34,820 nt of DNA. Source: Calothrix sp. CSU_2_0. Lineage in GTDB: Bacteria > Cyanobacteriota > Cyanobacteriia > Cyanobacteriales > Nostocaceae. Of this stretch, positions 8,885 to 16,552 are shown piece after piece (within the stretch, counting starts at the first letter, position 1; every line of letters starts with the position of its first letter). The translations under genes and the position numbers were made by a program. The notes below the pieces were generated by a model. It had not been told where the DNA came from and ran no database searches. It saw only the letters and a list, made by a program, of their open reading frames with translations. The stretch spans positions 1 to 34,820 of the forward strand of contig JAAUPE010000072.1 in the NCBI GenBank assembly GCA_012034595.1, in the 5' to 3' direction.

Positions 8885-9247
8885 TTAGTATTCACTTGGG
8901 AGCATGAGAGTTGTTTCTACCAAGTAAAGTTTGATGTGACTAAGTGGAAAATCTGTATATTCGATTTCTTGGCGTAAAATTTCTTGGTTTGTATCCCATT
9001 CGCAAATCAAAATGCCGGAATTATTTTCAACTCGTAAATGCCAGATTTGAAACTCCCGTAAATTTTGATTTGAGAGAAATGTTTTAGTTTGATGGGAGAA
9101 AATAGCATCTAATAGCCAATAGCAGTTTGTTGCGTCAGCTAAATATTTGATTCCGTCTGTATATTTCAAACCGAGCCAATGTTTGTAGAGAGTAGTTGAA
9201 CCAGTAAATTGATTGAGTTTGGTTGTTATTTGTTGTGGCGTTTTCAT
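8885..9247 (-). CDS. hypothetical plasmid-type protein
   Basis: 120 residues. The first half is basic (ITTKLNQFTGSTTLYKHWLGLKYTDG); the middle has a WLLDAIFSHQTK segment; the second half alternates hydrophobic strands (LRVENNSGILICEWD). The pattern resembles a small phage/plasmid protein seen in cyanobacteria, but I cannot name it. It is the first gene of the minus-strand block and lies 84 bp from the transposon right end. Confidence 0.55.
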   Translation of the reverse strand: MKTPQQITTKLNQFTGSTTLYKHWLGLKYTDGIKYLADATNCYWLLDAIFSHQTKTFLSNQNLREFQIWHLRVENNSGILICEWDTNQEILRQEIEYTDFPLSHIKLYLVETTLMLPSEY

Positions 9248-9260
9248 GTTTTAAATCCCT

Positions 9261-9304
9261 GATTTTACGGATTTCACAGTCCCATAGGCGTAAGCCGTAA
9301 AATC
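9261..9304. repeat. inverted repeat just outside the transposon right end
   Basis: GATTTTACGG (9261-9270) and CCGTAAAATC (9295-9304) form a perfect 10-bp stem with a 24-nt loop, 26 bp from the transposon end. It may be a terminator or an operator for the adjacent minus-strand gene block. Confidence 0.4.
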
Positions 9305-9330
9305 AAAGCTGCTGGCGAGAGATACCAGCA

Positions 9331-9355
9331 TGTGATTTGTAATTTGACTTTGCCG
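9331..9355 (+). repeat. right terminal inverted repeat of the Tn7-like element
   Basis: It starts TGTGATTTG and ends ACTTTGCCG. It matches the reverse complement of 15344-15368 at 22 of 25 positions; the mismatches are at repeat positions 9, 12 and 16. Confidence 0.75.
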
Positions 9356-9358
9356 AAA

Positions 9359-9407
9359 CGGCAAGTTGATGGTATAAAAAAGTTAGCGGCAAAGTTATGG
9401 TATAAAA
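9359..9407 (+). repeat. candidate right-end TnsB-binding sites
   Basis: Two direct copies, 9359-9379 and 9387-9407, each starting CGGCAA and sharing GGTATAAAA. Their orientation is opposite to the site inside the terminal repeat, so the first copy and the terminus can form a hairpin around AAA (9356-9358). The left-end sites carry AAAGTAAAA in place of GGTATAAAA. Confidence 0.5.
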
Positions 9408-9462
9408 GTTTGATATGCTATGTTGCAGTTAAAAATTAAAGCTCATCAAACTTCACAAAATA

Positions 9463-10185
9463 CTACTTGTATCCTAGTTCATGCTTTACTTTGGCTAACT
9501 CTGCTTGAGCGTATGGGTTTCTCCGGATACCTGGATGGGCTAAAAAGACAGCAATATTACCGGAATTAGGCTCTTTTCCCGATTCATGAACTTTGATAGC
9601 AGCATTTCTAACTTCTTGGCATTTCGATTGTACAATTTGATCTATATAATTTTGATAACGGCTAGATATTTGATAACAAATATCTGGGAATTCACGATAC
9701 AGTCTATCACTACTTTTAAATCCTAAGCTCTTAGAAATTTGTAACATCGAGCGCGGAGATTCTTCATGGAGTGTGGCTTCAAGCTTATCTTTTAGACCTT
9801 TATTTTTATAACAATCATATCGTATCTGTAATAGGGAATATAATTCTGGAAAGTTCGCTTTGATAGTAGTAAAATAGCATCCGATACGAGTTGCGACTTC
9901 ATATATAGATGGAGGAGGAAATTCTTGTAGTGCGTCATTGACAATATATTCAGCCTCTAATATTTGTGAATGTTTAAAATATTTTTTACTTTGCTTATTT
10001 TCACTATTGATGCTAGCTGTTTGTGAATTACGGATACACAAGGAAGTTAAATTTTTGGCAGGTTCTTTAGTAAAAAAATCAATTAGTGATATTCCAAGCT
10101 GATACGAAATATATAAAACTTTATCAAGAACTATGGATTTAGGGTTATGAGTATAATTGTATAAGAGTTTATAAGGTATGCTTGA
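9463..10185 (-). CDS. tnsD: TnsD/TniQ C-terminal half, read in the -1 frame
   Basis: This frame (~240 codons) continues TniQ after a one-base backward shift at 10185-10191. If translated separately it could start at TTG 10041 and give 192 residues. It encodes the helical C-terminal part typical of long TnsD-type TniQ proteins: a linker (VLYISYQLGISLIDFFTK) followed by repeated HTH-like units such as SIYEVATRIGCYFTTI...FPELY and ISKSLGFKSSDRLYREFPDIC, then an Arg/Lys-rich end. In Tn7 the equivalent region reads the attachment-site DNA. Joined to residues 1-275 of the upstream ORF it gives a 515-residue protein, close to the size of Tn7 TnsD. The continuity of similar helical content supports one interrupted gene rather than two. 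Confidence 0.7.
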   Translation of the reverse strand, partial: SSIPYKLLYNYTHNPKSIVLDKVLYISYQLGISLIDFFTKEPAKNLTSLCIRNSQTASINSENKQSKKYFKHSQILEAEYIVNDALQEFPPPSIYEVATRIGCYFTTIKANFPELYSLLQIRYDCYKNKGLKDKLEATLHEESPRSMLQISKSLGFKSSDRLYREFPDICYQISSRYQNYIDQIVQSKCQEVRNAAIKVHESGKEPNSGNIAVFLAHPGIRRNPYAQAELAKVKHELGYK

Positions 10186-11009
10186 AAAAAAGCAAAGTAT
10201 TTTAAGTTTTTATGTGGTGTATTTTCAATAAATGCTAAAAGATTTTCTTGAATTGCATTTGTGCTAGGGATAGTTTTTAAACAAGGAGCCAGTGCAATTA
10301 ATTTTACTATATTGTCCGCAACAAAATTTTGCCAATTAAGCTGCTCAATTGGTAAAGTCATATCATCTATAGTTAAATTGTTAGGAATATCACCGAGCCA
10401 GCCTCTGCATTTTGAACAATATCCGGATTGCGCTTGTCCAGAAAGATGAACCTGAGATTGTTTACAATGAGGACAATTTCTAAATAAAGTTTTATGATGC
10501 TTAATGCAAATATTAATTGCTTTAAATGACCAATAAAGAGGTTCATATATTATTTGTTTATTTTCATCCCATTCTTGATAACAGAATGGACACCATGCTT
10601 GATGGGAACGCATCAAACTTCGTTGATTAATAACATTTTGCCAAGTCAGCATAGTCAGAAATCTTAAGTTTGAGCATAATGTTTTGAGTTCTAAAGCATT
10701 GACTAAACTAAGTGCCATTTTTCCAACACTATTAAGTGCATAGGTTCGTTGAGCATAAATTTTTTCAAGGCTTTTGTTATGCTCCCCTAATACATACTCA
10801 ACACCCAATAGTGGTGCTATCTCACTCAAAATTAGCATTCTTGGAGAAATGCTATGAGCATTAGCAAGTCGTTTAACATAACTAGTCAAACTTTCGACAT
10901 CAGGTGTTGCTATACCAATAGGTTCTAAGTGAAATAAAGTACTACGTTCTAGTACATTAGGTATTGATAAATCCCATAGATTGTAAGTTGTGTTTATATT
11001 AGTTTCCAT
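10131..11009 (-). CDS. tniQ: TniQ/TnsD target-selection protein, N-terminal part
   Basis: 292 residues in the zero frame. The TniQ domain starts near residue 20. A zinc-finger set is clear: WCPFC (C140, C143), CIKH (C168, H171), CPHC (C179, C182) and CSKC (C198, C201). TniQ/TnsD proteins bind the target site and recruit TnsC. The last 17 residues (after F275) are probably not native, because the reading frame that continues the protein is the -1 frame. The zero-frame product could still be a short TniQ-only form. The ATG lies one base after the tnsC stop, so the two are co-translated. It is the third gene of the tnsAB-tnsC-tnsD unit. Confidence 0.85.
   Translation of the reverse strand: METNINTTYNLWDLSIPNVLERSTLFHLEPIGIATPDVESLTSYVKRLANAHSISPRMLILSEIAPLLGVEYVLGEHNKSLEKIYAQRTYALNSVGKMALSLVNALELKTLCSNLRFLTMLTWQNVINQRSLMRSHQAWCPFCYQEWDENKQIIYEPLYWSFKAINICIKHHKTLFRNCPHCKQSQVHLSGQAQSGYCSKCRGWLGDIPNNLTIDDMTLPIEQLNWQNFVADNIVKLIALAPCLKTIPSTNAIQENLLAFIENTPHKNLKYFAFFQAYLINSYTIILITLNP
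10185..10191 (-). other. U_UUU_UUU slippery heptamer in tnsD
   Basis: On the coding strand the bases read GCT TTT TTT CAA in the tniQ frame, which is exactly the X_XXY_YYZ form of a -1 frameshift site. Shifting back one base leaves the zero frame (which stops at 10131-10133) and continues through 9463. No strong stimulatory stem-loop was seen downstream. A lost T, or an under-called homopolymer, gives the same picture. Confidence 0.6.
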
Positions 11010-11010
11010 G

Positions 11011-12123
11011 CTAGTTTTCTCCCACTAGGTCTCTTTTCGGACATCTTTGACCTACAGTTCTTTTTCTAAAATGTTCTTGCATTTCACCTTGTGTATTACT
11101 CTCGTTCAGATTGTCATTATCGTTCATAAGTTGTGCGAATACTCTGTTACCATTTTCCAATTCTTCACGAATAATTTTACGCTTGTAAGGTGCAAGTTCG
11201 CCCTGCTTAATATGCTTGAAAGTTAAGGTATTACAATGCTCATCCATACAGTTACGAAGCGAGCGGTATAACCATCCATGAAAAAGTCCAACGGAACCAA
11301 CAGAGTAATCTATAAAGTAATCAATTTTATTTTCAAAATTAGGCACTTTCACAAGAGGCATATATCGTGCAAAAGTTAATGCAACTTTTTTGAATTCTGT
11401 ATAATCTTCTTTGTTTTCTTTATAATAGGGTGCAAAATGAAAATCTTCGCTACGCCTACCTATTTGTCCAGTTAAATTAGGACAGTTTAATAAATCATAA
11501 GTTCCGAATAAGATGTGAACTGTTTCGGTCAGATTCGCAATTGACTTTATCCAATTCATTTGTTCCAGCATCTGTTGTGCTCCAGATGTGGCAAATATAT
11601 GTTGACCTTCATCAACCATAAAAGCTTCTATTTGACGATATTTAAAAACATTTTCGACTGCTCGCCTTAATGCTCTAGCATTACGACTCCTATCAGATTT
11701 TTGTTCAAAATTATTAATCACTTTGTCATGAATTTCATAAATAATTTTATATTCAATTAATACTTCGTTAAGCGAATGTAAAACTCTTTCATAGTAGTCT
11801 CGATGACTAAATTTACCACCTTCTGGTGAAGGGACTTCAATTCCAGAAACTGCTATTTTGCCTGGGTTACAACGTAATTTATCTAAAAAAGTTTCCATTA
11901 AAACCTTTTGTAATCGCTTTCTCAACGTTGTTTTACCTATGCCCGTAACACCAAAAACAAAGTACACCAGAGCATCATCTGGAGCGAGAATTTTAGATAA
12001 CAGTTGATTTGATATTTGCTTCAAATTTTTGTGAGGAACTATAACCTGAGTCTTAAAATAATCTAATTTTCTTGAACTATCGGCATTTAAAAGTTCTGTT
12101 GTCAAAGAAGATTCGTTATTCAT
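11011..12123 (-). CDS. tnsC: TnsC transposition regulator, AAA+ ATPase
   Basis: 370 residues from the ATG at 12121-12123, chosen over a TTG at 12129 because its ATGA overlaps the tnsAB stop codon by 4 bp, a sign of translational coupling. AAA+ domain: Walker A FGVTGIGKTTL (~57-67) and Walker B AFMVDEGQHI with Asp/Glu at ~171-172; later FGTYDLL (sensor-1 type). TnsC forms ATP-bound oligomers on target DNA, receives the signal from TnsD and activates TnsA/TnsB. It is followed directly by tniQ/tnsD. The C-terminal ~50 residues are polar and likely the flexible TnsB-contacting tail. No frameshift. Confidence 0.9.
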   Translation of the reverse strand: MNNESSLTTELLNADSSRKLDYFKTQVIVPHKNLKQISNQLLSKILAPDDALVYFVFGVTGIGKTTLRKRLQKVLMETFLDKLRCNPGKIAVSGIEVPSPEGGKFSHRDYYERVLHSLNEVLIEYKIIYEIHDKVINNFEQKSDRSRNARALRRAVENVFKYRQIEAFMVDEGQHIFATSGAQQMLEQMNWIKSIANLTETVHILFGTYDLLNCPNLTGQIGRRSEDFHFAPYYKENKEDYTEFKKVALTFARYMPLVKVPNFENKIDYFIDYSVGSVGLFHGWLYRSLRNCMDEHCNTLTFKHIKQGELAPYKRKIIREELENGNRVFAQLMNDNDNLNESNTQGEMQEHFRKRTVGQRCPKRDLVGEN

Positions 12124-14858
12124 AACCAAAGTTCCTCACTACTGTAAGGCTCTATTGTATCCAAGTCATCATTGTCATTATTATCAATTTCGAGTTTACT
12201 ATCAGTATCTTCATTAGAAAATGTGTCGGTAGCAGTAAAAGTCTGTAATTGAATATCTGCCTTGTTTTCGATAATATTTCTGACATCAGTAGCCGCTAAA
12301 TCTCGCTGACATTGTAGTGCTAACTCCTCATATTTTTCTGCTGATTGCAGAATTTCTACGATTCCACTGGCATCATTACGAGTTGAAGCACTATAAAGTT
12401 TGCGTTTCTGCCTGAGTATTTCAGATGCAATCATTACTTGTCGTTCAGAATAACCTTGGTGTTTTACATAATTACTGGCGACACAGCCTACCCAAATTCC
12501 TCCTACATAAGCATAAGCTATAGCCCAATCAAAAGGGTCATAACGTACTGGAACTTCTTTACCTTCAACCGAAGCTTGACGAAATTTTGATGTCTCAATA
12601 GACCAGTAATCCAGATAATTAATCCTTACCCCAGTTACAGGTTGGACTTTTGCTGTACCTTTTGAAGTTGATGGTAACGTTAAAATACGAAATTGCTCGT
12701 CATATTGAATTCTTTGATGTGGTCGAGAACCACTGTTTAAAAGCCCAGATATAAAAGCTTGTTCTGGAGATAACCCTTCAAGTGCAGGATGTTCCTTTTG
12801 GTCATAAAAACCGTAACAATATCCATTAGCAAAGTAGTCATAAAATTCATCCAATGTCCATACAGCTAGATTTTTAGGGTTATTTTCTTTCTTGACTAAG
12901 CGAACATACTTCATAATTTGAGTATTGCCTCTCAAATTATTAATGAACTGTGTATTATTAGTGCTAAACCAACGCTCAATTATTGAGCTAAATCTTGGCA
13001 TATCAGGTGGTCGATGCATCTTGGTCGTTTCAAACCGAGCTAATAAAGTGTCGAAGTAAATGCTTTTAAATTCTTTTCCATTGTCCACAATGATTGTTTC
13101 AGGTAAACGTCCGAAGCGCTGTACGCAGATTCGTAAAATCATCATGCAAGAACGGTAGCTGGGCGGGTCAAAAGTGACGTAAACAGCCAAAATACGTCTG
13201 GAATATCCATCCATCATAGCTGTTACCCAAGGTCTACCAAGATTTTTTCCTGTACGTGGACATATAATTTCGATATCAAGTTGGGTGTGGTCAATATGGA
13301 CTATTTCAAAAGGACGGTCTCCATGACGAGGTGTAGTCATTTCTAACATCCATCGGGGAGGTAGTTTTTTATAAGCTGCACGCGTTCCTTGGCGTTTCTT
13401 TATTTGCTTATAGTCCCCATGTTTTTTGAGTCTCAAGTAAAAAGTTTTCTGAGAAGGAATATCTTCAATTATTTGTCCCGATACCTGCTTTTCAAGCCAA
13501 ACAGTTTTCAATATATTGTAAACGGCTAAAGCATTTTTCTGTTTAAAGTTTTCGTAGTTATCTTCGATGACTTTATCGATAATTTTCCAAGCTTCATCTG
13601 AGTATCTAGAAGTGGAGTTTCCTTTTCGTTTGTCTATTAGTCCTATCAAACCACAACCGTAAGTTGACTCAGATTGCTTATACTTTGATTTCCAAAACCG
13701 AAGAGTTCTTATAGGTATACTTTCTTCTGATAACTCTCCTTTAAAATATGCTTGAAGTATAGAGTAACGCCGATTTGCTAACTCTAAAGCATTAGGGCTT
13801 GCTTGTAGGAAAATTTTTGTGATTTCTTCTTGATAATCTGATTGAGGTTTTTCTTGAGAAATTCCTTTAATCTCCTCAAGGTGAACTAGCGTTTCAAACT
13901 CTAAATTTGTAAGTGAGACTAAACCCTCTTCTCCTCGCAAGTAAATATTTTTATCAGCTTTTGTTGCAACGGTAAAGACTTTACCATCCCAGATAACAGT
14001 CGAACCAGGTTTTTCACAAATATTTGTGACACTATTTATGACGTTAGTAGTAGCTAAATTAAAAGCTATAGAGTAGGCAGAATATGTTGATTGGTCGCGG
14101 AAAGTGTGAACTTTTTCTTGTTCTGTCAAGGTCACTGTGGATAAGTCAACATAAATTTTGCCTTCTGCAATTAAAGCATTAATATCATCCGAGTTAGCTG
14201 AATTTACTTGAGAGCGAAGTTGTGCAAAGGTAATACCTGGGTTTAAAGTAACAGTAGCAATTAACTCTAAAGCAATTGACTCACTGACAATATATTTTTT
14301 ATCAATATATCCTCTTAAATACTTTAAGTTACGGTACTTAACCCAATCAATTTCGCGGTTTGAACGTAGCCGATAATCAATACCTAATTTTTTTGCAAAT
14401 TCTTCGGCATAGAAATTGTGCCATTGGCTATCCTCTCCTATCATGTAACGGTCGGGATATTTAACAGCTAATTCTTCTAGCTTTGTTTCTGGTTTCCATT
14501 CTTCAAATATTACCGAGTTTTCCTTAATAATAAAGAAGTCTGGTACATGCGCTATTGTACAGTTTTTACCGCTACTAGATTTAACTTTTAAGGTAAACTT
14601 ATATGCTTGATCCCAATATTCAATTACATCCGAGTCATATTCATAAAATAACTCAATTGCTGGCAATTCTACAGTCCGCGACTCAAATTGTATAGTCCAG
14701 CCCATTTTTTGGCTAGGATAAGAACCAGAAACATTTCCAAAGCTGCTACTAACTCTTCTTAATGGTTCTTTTGAACGAATTTCGTGAATTATTTGCCGAC
14801 AAAGCTCGGATAAGTCAAGACGTTTATATAGGTCTTCTAACTGGGAGTCGCTAAGCAT
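12120..14858 (-). CDS. TnsA-TnsB fusion transposase
   Basis: 912 residues, ATG with a GGAGG site 9 nt upstream (14868-14872). N-terminal ~185 residues fit the TnsA PD-(D/E)XK nuclease: E69 (AIELFYEYD), D107 (HVPDFFII) and E120/K122 (FEEWKPE). The rest is TnsB: HTH and linker regions ~340-500, then an RNase H-like DDE core with D523 (HIDHTQ), D592 (IIVDNGKEF) and E628 (SSIIERW). TnsB cuts the 3' ends and joins them to target; TnsA cuts the 5' ends, so a fusion carrying both predicts cut-and-paste transposition without a separate tnsA. Fused tnsAB genes are known from some cyanobacterial Tn7-like and type I-B CRISPR-associated transposons. The TnsA assignment is by motif reading, less certain than the TnsB call. 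Confidence 0.88.
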   Translation of the reverse strand: MLSDSQLEDLYKRLDLSELCRQIIHEIRSKEPLRRVSSSFGNVSGSYPSQKMGWTIQFESRTVELPAIELFYEYDSDVIEYWDQAYKFTLKVKSSSGKNCTIAHVPDFFIIKENSVIFEEWKPETKLEELAVKYPDRYMIGEDSQWHNFYAEEFAKKLGIDYRLRSNREIDWVKYRNLKYLRGYIDKKYIVSESIALELIATVTLNPGITFAQLRSQVNSANSDDINALIAEGKIYVDLSTVTLTEQEKVHTFRDQSTYSAYSIAFNLATTNVINSVTNICEKPGSTVIWDGKVFTVATKADKNIYLRGEEGLVSLTNLEFETLVHLEEIKGISQEKPQSDYQEEITKIFLQASPNALELANRRYSILQAYFKGELSEESIPIRTLRFWKSKYKQSESTYGCGLIGLIDKRKGNSTSRYSDEAWKIIDKVIEDNYENFKQKNALAVYNILKTVWLEKQVSGQIIEDIPSQKTFYLRLKKHGDYKQIKKRQGTRAAYKKLPPRWMLEMTTPRHGDRPFEIVHIDHTQLDIEIICPRTGKNLGRPWVTAMMDGYSRRILAVYVTFDPPSYRSCMMILRICVQRFGRLPETIIVDNGKEFKSIYFDTLLARFETTKMHRPPDMPRFSSIIERWFSTNNTQFINNLRGNTQIMKYVRLVKKENNPKNLAVWTLDEFYDYFANGYCYGFYDQKEHPALEGLSPEQAFISGLLNSGSRPHQRIQYDEQFRILTLPSTSKGTAKVQPVTGVRINYLDYWSIETSKFRQASVEGKEVPVRYDPFDWAIAYAYVGGIWVGCVASNYVKHQGYSERQVMIASEILRQKRKLYSASTRNDASGIVEILQSAEKYEELALQCQRDLAATDVRNIIENKADIQLQTFTATDTFSNEDTDSKLEIDNNDNDDLDTIEPYSSEELWL

Positions 14859-14867
14859 TAAGACCTT

Positions 14868-14872
14868 CCTCC
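14868..14872 (-). promoter_or_regulatory. strong ribosome binding site of tnsAB
   Basis: GGAGG on the minus strand, 9 nt before the ATG at 14856-14858. It supports this start and is stronger than most in the window. Confidence 0.6.
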
Positions 14873-15343
14873 AAGTATTACAACAGGTTTTACATTCTGT
14901 TTTGTTAAACTTGTCGATTTTTATTTTTTAGACAGAACTATCACAAACTTGTTTGTCATTTAATTATCAGTCTAGAAAGCTAACTCAAAAAATATTACAC
15001 AAAGTATATTTATGTATGCTTCTCAAGGTAATCAAATCTACTAATAGTTTAATTAATAACCACATTAGCTAGTATTGCAAATATTGCATCAACCAAAGGA
15101 AAGATTTATTTTCAATACTCAAATGTGCTATTCATCTGGAAGTTGAAGCCCATAAATTAACCATTTCTGCTTAGTTTAGGTGTTATTTAATGATAAATAC
15201 GGCAATCTTAAATCACGGCAATCTCAAAGTTCAAAAATCTAATTGCAGCAAAGCCAAAGTAAAATAGCCTTTTTGGACACAGAAATACAACACGCTGTTT
15301 GAAGCTTTGCAACACCTTACACGGCAAAGTCAAAGTAAAAATG
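14873..15343 (-). repeat. left-end region with repeated TnsB-type sites
   Basis: No gene in this AT-rich stretch. From the tnsAB side outward, sites with the core CGGCAA appear at 15200-15215, 15216-15238, 15246-15266 (as CAGCAAAGCC) and 15322-15342, all in the same orientation as the terminal repeat at 15344. The two outermost share CGGCAAAGT(T/C)AAAGTAAAAAT. Degeneration away from the terminus is typical of Tn7-like left-end binding-site arrays. The span 14873-15199 is featureless. Confidence 0.55.
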
Positions 15344-15368
15344 CGGCAAAGTTAAAGTAAAAATCACA
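15344..15368 (-). repeat. left terminal inverted repeat of the Tn7-like element
   Basis: Read on the minus strand it starts TGTGATTTT and ends ACTTTGCCG. Partner of 9331-9355. The plus-strand flank that follows is TTGTG, which does not match the 5 bp beyond the other end. Confidence 0.75.
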
Positions 15369-15492
15369 TTGTGAACGCTTGAGTTTTGTCTAATTGCAGA
15401 AAATTGGTATGAACAGGAATCATCAACACAGTGGATGCTAATATCCAAGATATGTTAAGAAGAAGTAGTAAGTTGGATCGAGAACGGAGATT

Positions 15493-16488
15493 ATGAGCAT
15501 GACTACGGCAAACGCAAGCGATAAACCAGCCCCTAAAGCAAGAAAAACCACAAGAACAACAAAAACGCCAGAAAAAACTACCGAGAAGAAAACAACCACA
15601 ACTAAAGCAAAAAAAGAAACACCACAGGCAGCAAAACCTGTTGATTCGTCACCAGAAATCATCACAATCCCATCAGATACAACAGTTGAATTAGGTCAAC
15701 TAGCACCACAAATGGTATCGCTAGCAGAAATTGTCCTGCCTCAATCCCAACCCCGACGCTATTTCGACCCCAAGGCAATGGAATCGCTGGTAACATCAAT
15801 TAAGCGAGAAGGTATTCTCCAACCCGTGCTACTGCGTCTTATAGGTAATAAACGGGAATTGGTAGCTGGGGAACGTAGGTATAAAGCGGCAGAAATAGCA
15901 GGATTAACCGAAATTCCAGCCATTATTAGAGAAATGTCAGACGAGCAAGCAAAGGAATATGCTCTTGCAGAAAACCTACAACGGGAGGATTTAAATCCAG
16001 TTGAGGAAACAGAAGCAATTTTAGATTTATTGGCATTAAAGTTAAAAACTAATTGGGAAGGAGTTATTTCTCTCCTTAACAAGTTATCTAGGGTAGAGCG
16101 AGGACAAGCGGACAATAATGTACGCCAGGATGATAGATTGATTGTTGAGTCGATGTTTGAAGCGATTGGCAAAATCTCCAAGGAAGCATTCCGAGTTCAT
16201 CGCTTACCTTTATTAAACTTACCCGAAGATATTCTCCAAACGTTACGTGCAGGTAAAATAGAATATACAAAAGCCAAGGAAATTGCCAAATTAGAATTAG
16301 AAGAAGAACGAAAACAACTATTGTCGGAAGCGATTGAGTTTTCCCTATCTTTCGCAGAAATCCATAAAAGAGTGCTGGATAAAAGCCCAAATCCGAACAA
16401 AATCAATTGCGATCGCGTTTGGAAGATACCTACAAACAAGCAAGGAAAGCGAAGCTATGGGAGAATCCCAAAAAGAAGAAAAAGCTAG
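15493..16488 (+). CDS. parB: ParB/Spo0J-like partition protein, 3' end frameshifted
   Basis: 331 residues as read. A Lys/Thr-rich low-complexity N-terminus (~1-50) precedes the ParB N-terminal CTPase-type domain: FDPKAMESLVTSIKREG (~91-107), GERRYKAAEIAG (~126-137) and ENLQREDLNPVEE (~160-172), then an HTH/linker region. After residue ~297 the frame changes: the -1 frame from 16383 continues to a stop at 16533-16535 with LEDTYKQARKAKLWENPKKK and LESLLTQLEALLTNEN, a Lys-rich coiled tail like those of other cyanobacterial plasmid ParBs. One added A in the run 16381-16384 would give a 347-residue protein. ParB loads on parS sites and works with ParA; no parA is in the window, and the transposon end lies 124 bp upstream. 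Confidence 0.8.
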   Translation: MSMTTANASDKPAPKARKTTRTTKTPEKTTEKKTTTTKAKKETPQAAKPVDSSPEIITIPSDTTVELGQLAPQMVSLAEIVLPQSQPRRYFDPKAMESLVTSIKREGILQPVLLRLIGNKRELVAGERRYKAAEIAGLTEIPAIIREMSDEQAKEYALAENLQREDLNPVEETEAILDLLALKLKTNWEGVISLLNKLSRVERGQADNNVRQDDRLIVESMFEAIGKISKEAFRVHRLPLLNLPEDILQTLRAGKIEYTKAKEIAKLELEEERKQLLSEAIEFSLSFAEIHKRVLDKSPNPNKINCDRVWKIPTNKQGKRSYGRIPKRRKS

Positions 16489-16552
16489 AATCCTTGTTGA
16501 CTCAGTTGGAAGCATTACTGACGAATGAGAATTAATCTTCAACAAGTTTCAA

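Larger units (their letters stand above)
9331..15368. mobile_element. Tn7-like transposon containing only transposition genes
   Basis: About 6.04 kb bounded by 25-bp imperfect inverted repeats (9331-9355 and 15344-15368; 22 of 25 positions match) that begin TGTGATTT, the TGT...ACA form expected of Tn7-like ends. Inside, on the minus strand, lie only a tnsA-tnsB fusion, tnsC and a frameshifted tniQ/tnsD. No cargo, cas gene, Cas12k or CRISPR array is present. Repeated CGGCAA(A)GT sites near both ends are candidate TnsB-binding sites. The 5-bp flanks (CAGCA before 9331, TTGTG after 15368) do not match, so no target-site duplication is visible and the exact ends are inferred. No tRNA, glmS or other usual Tn7-family attachment gene adjoins it. 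Confidence 0.75.

Noticed and set aside
9331-15368. CRISPR-associated transposon (type V-K or I-B)
   Set aside because: tnsAB, tnsC and tniQ resemble those of such elements, but no Cas12k, Cascade gene, CRISPR repeat or tracr-like region lies within the ends or nearby. The frame after tniQ is the rest of TnsD, not a Cas protein.
9326-15373. 5-bp target-site duplication around the transposon
   Set aside because: The flanks read CAGCA and TTGTG; they do not match, and shifting the ends by a few bases does not make a duplication.
15438-15665. Minus-strand ORF of 75 codons over the parB start
   Set aside because: Its very hydrophobic Val/Phe-rich product is the reverse reading of the Lys/Thr-rich ParB N-terminus.
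16088-16545. Several overlapping ORFs across the parB 3' end
   Set aside because: Only two frames are meaningful: the ParB frame and its -1 continuation to 16535. The plus-strand ORF 16334-16528 lies in the third frame, and the rest are antisense.
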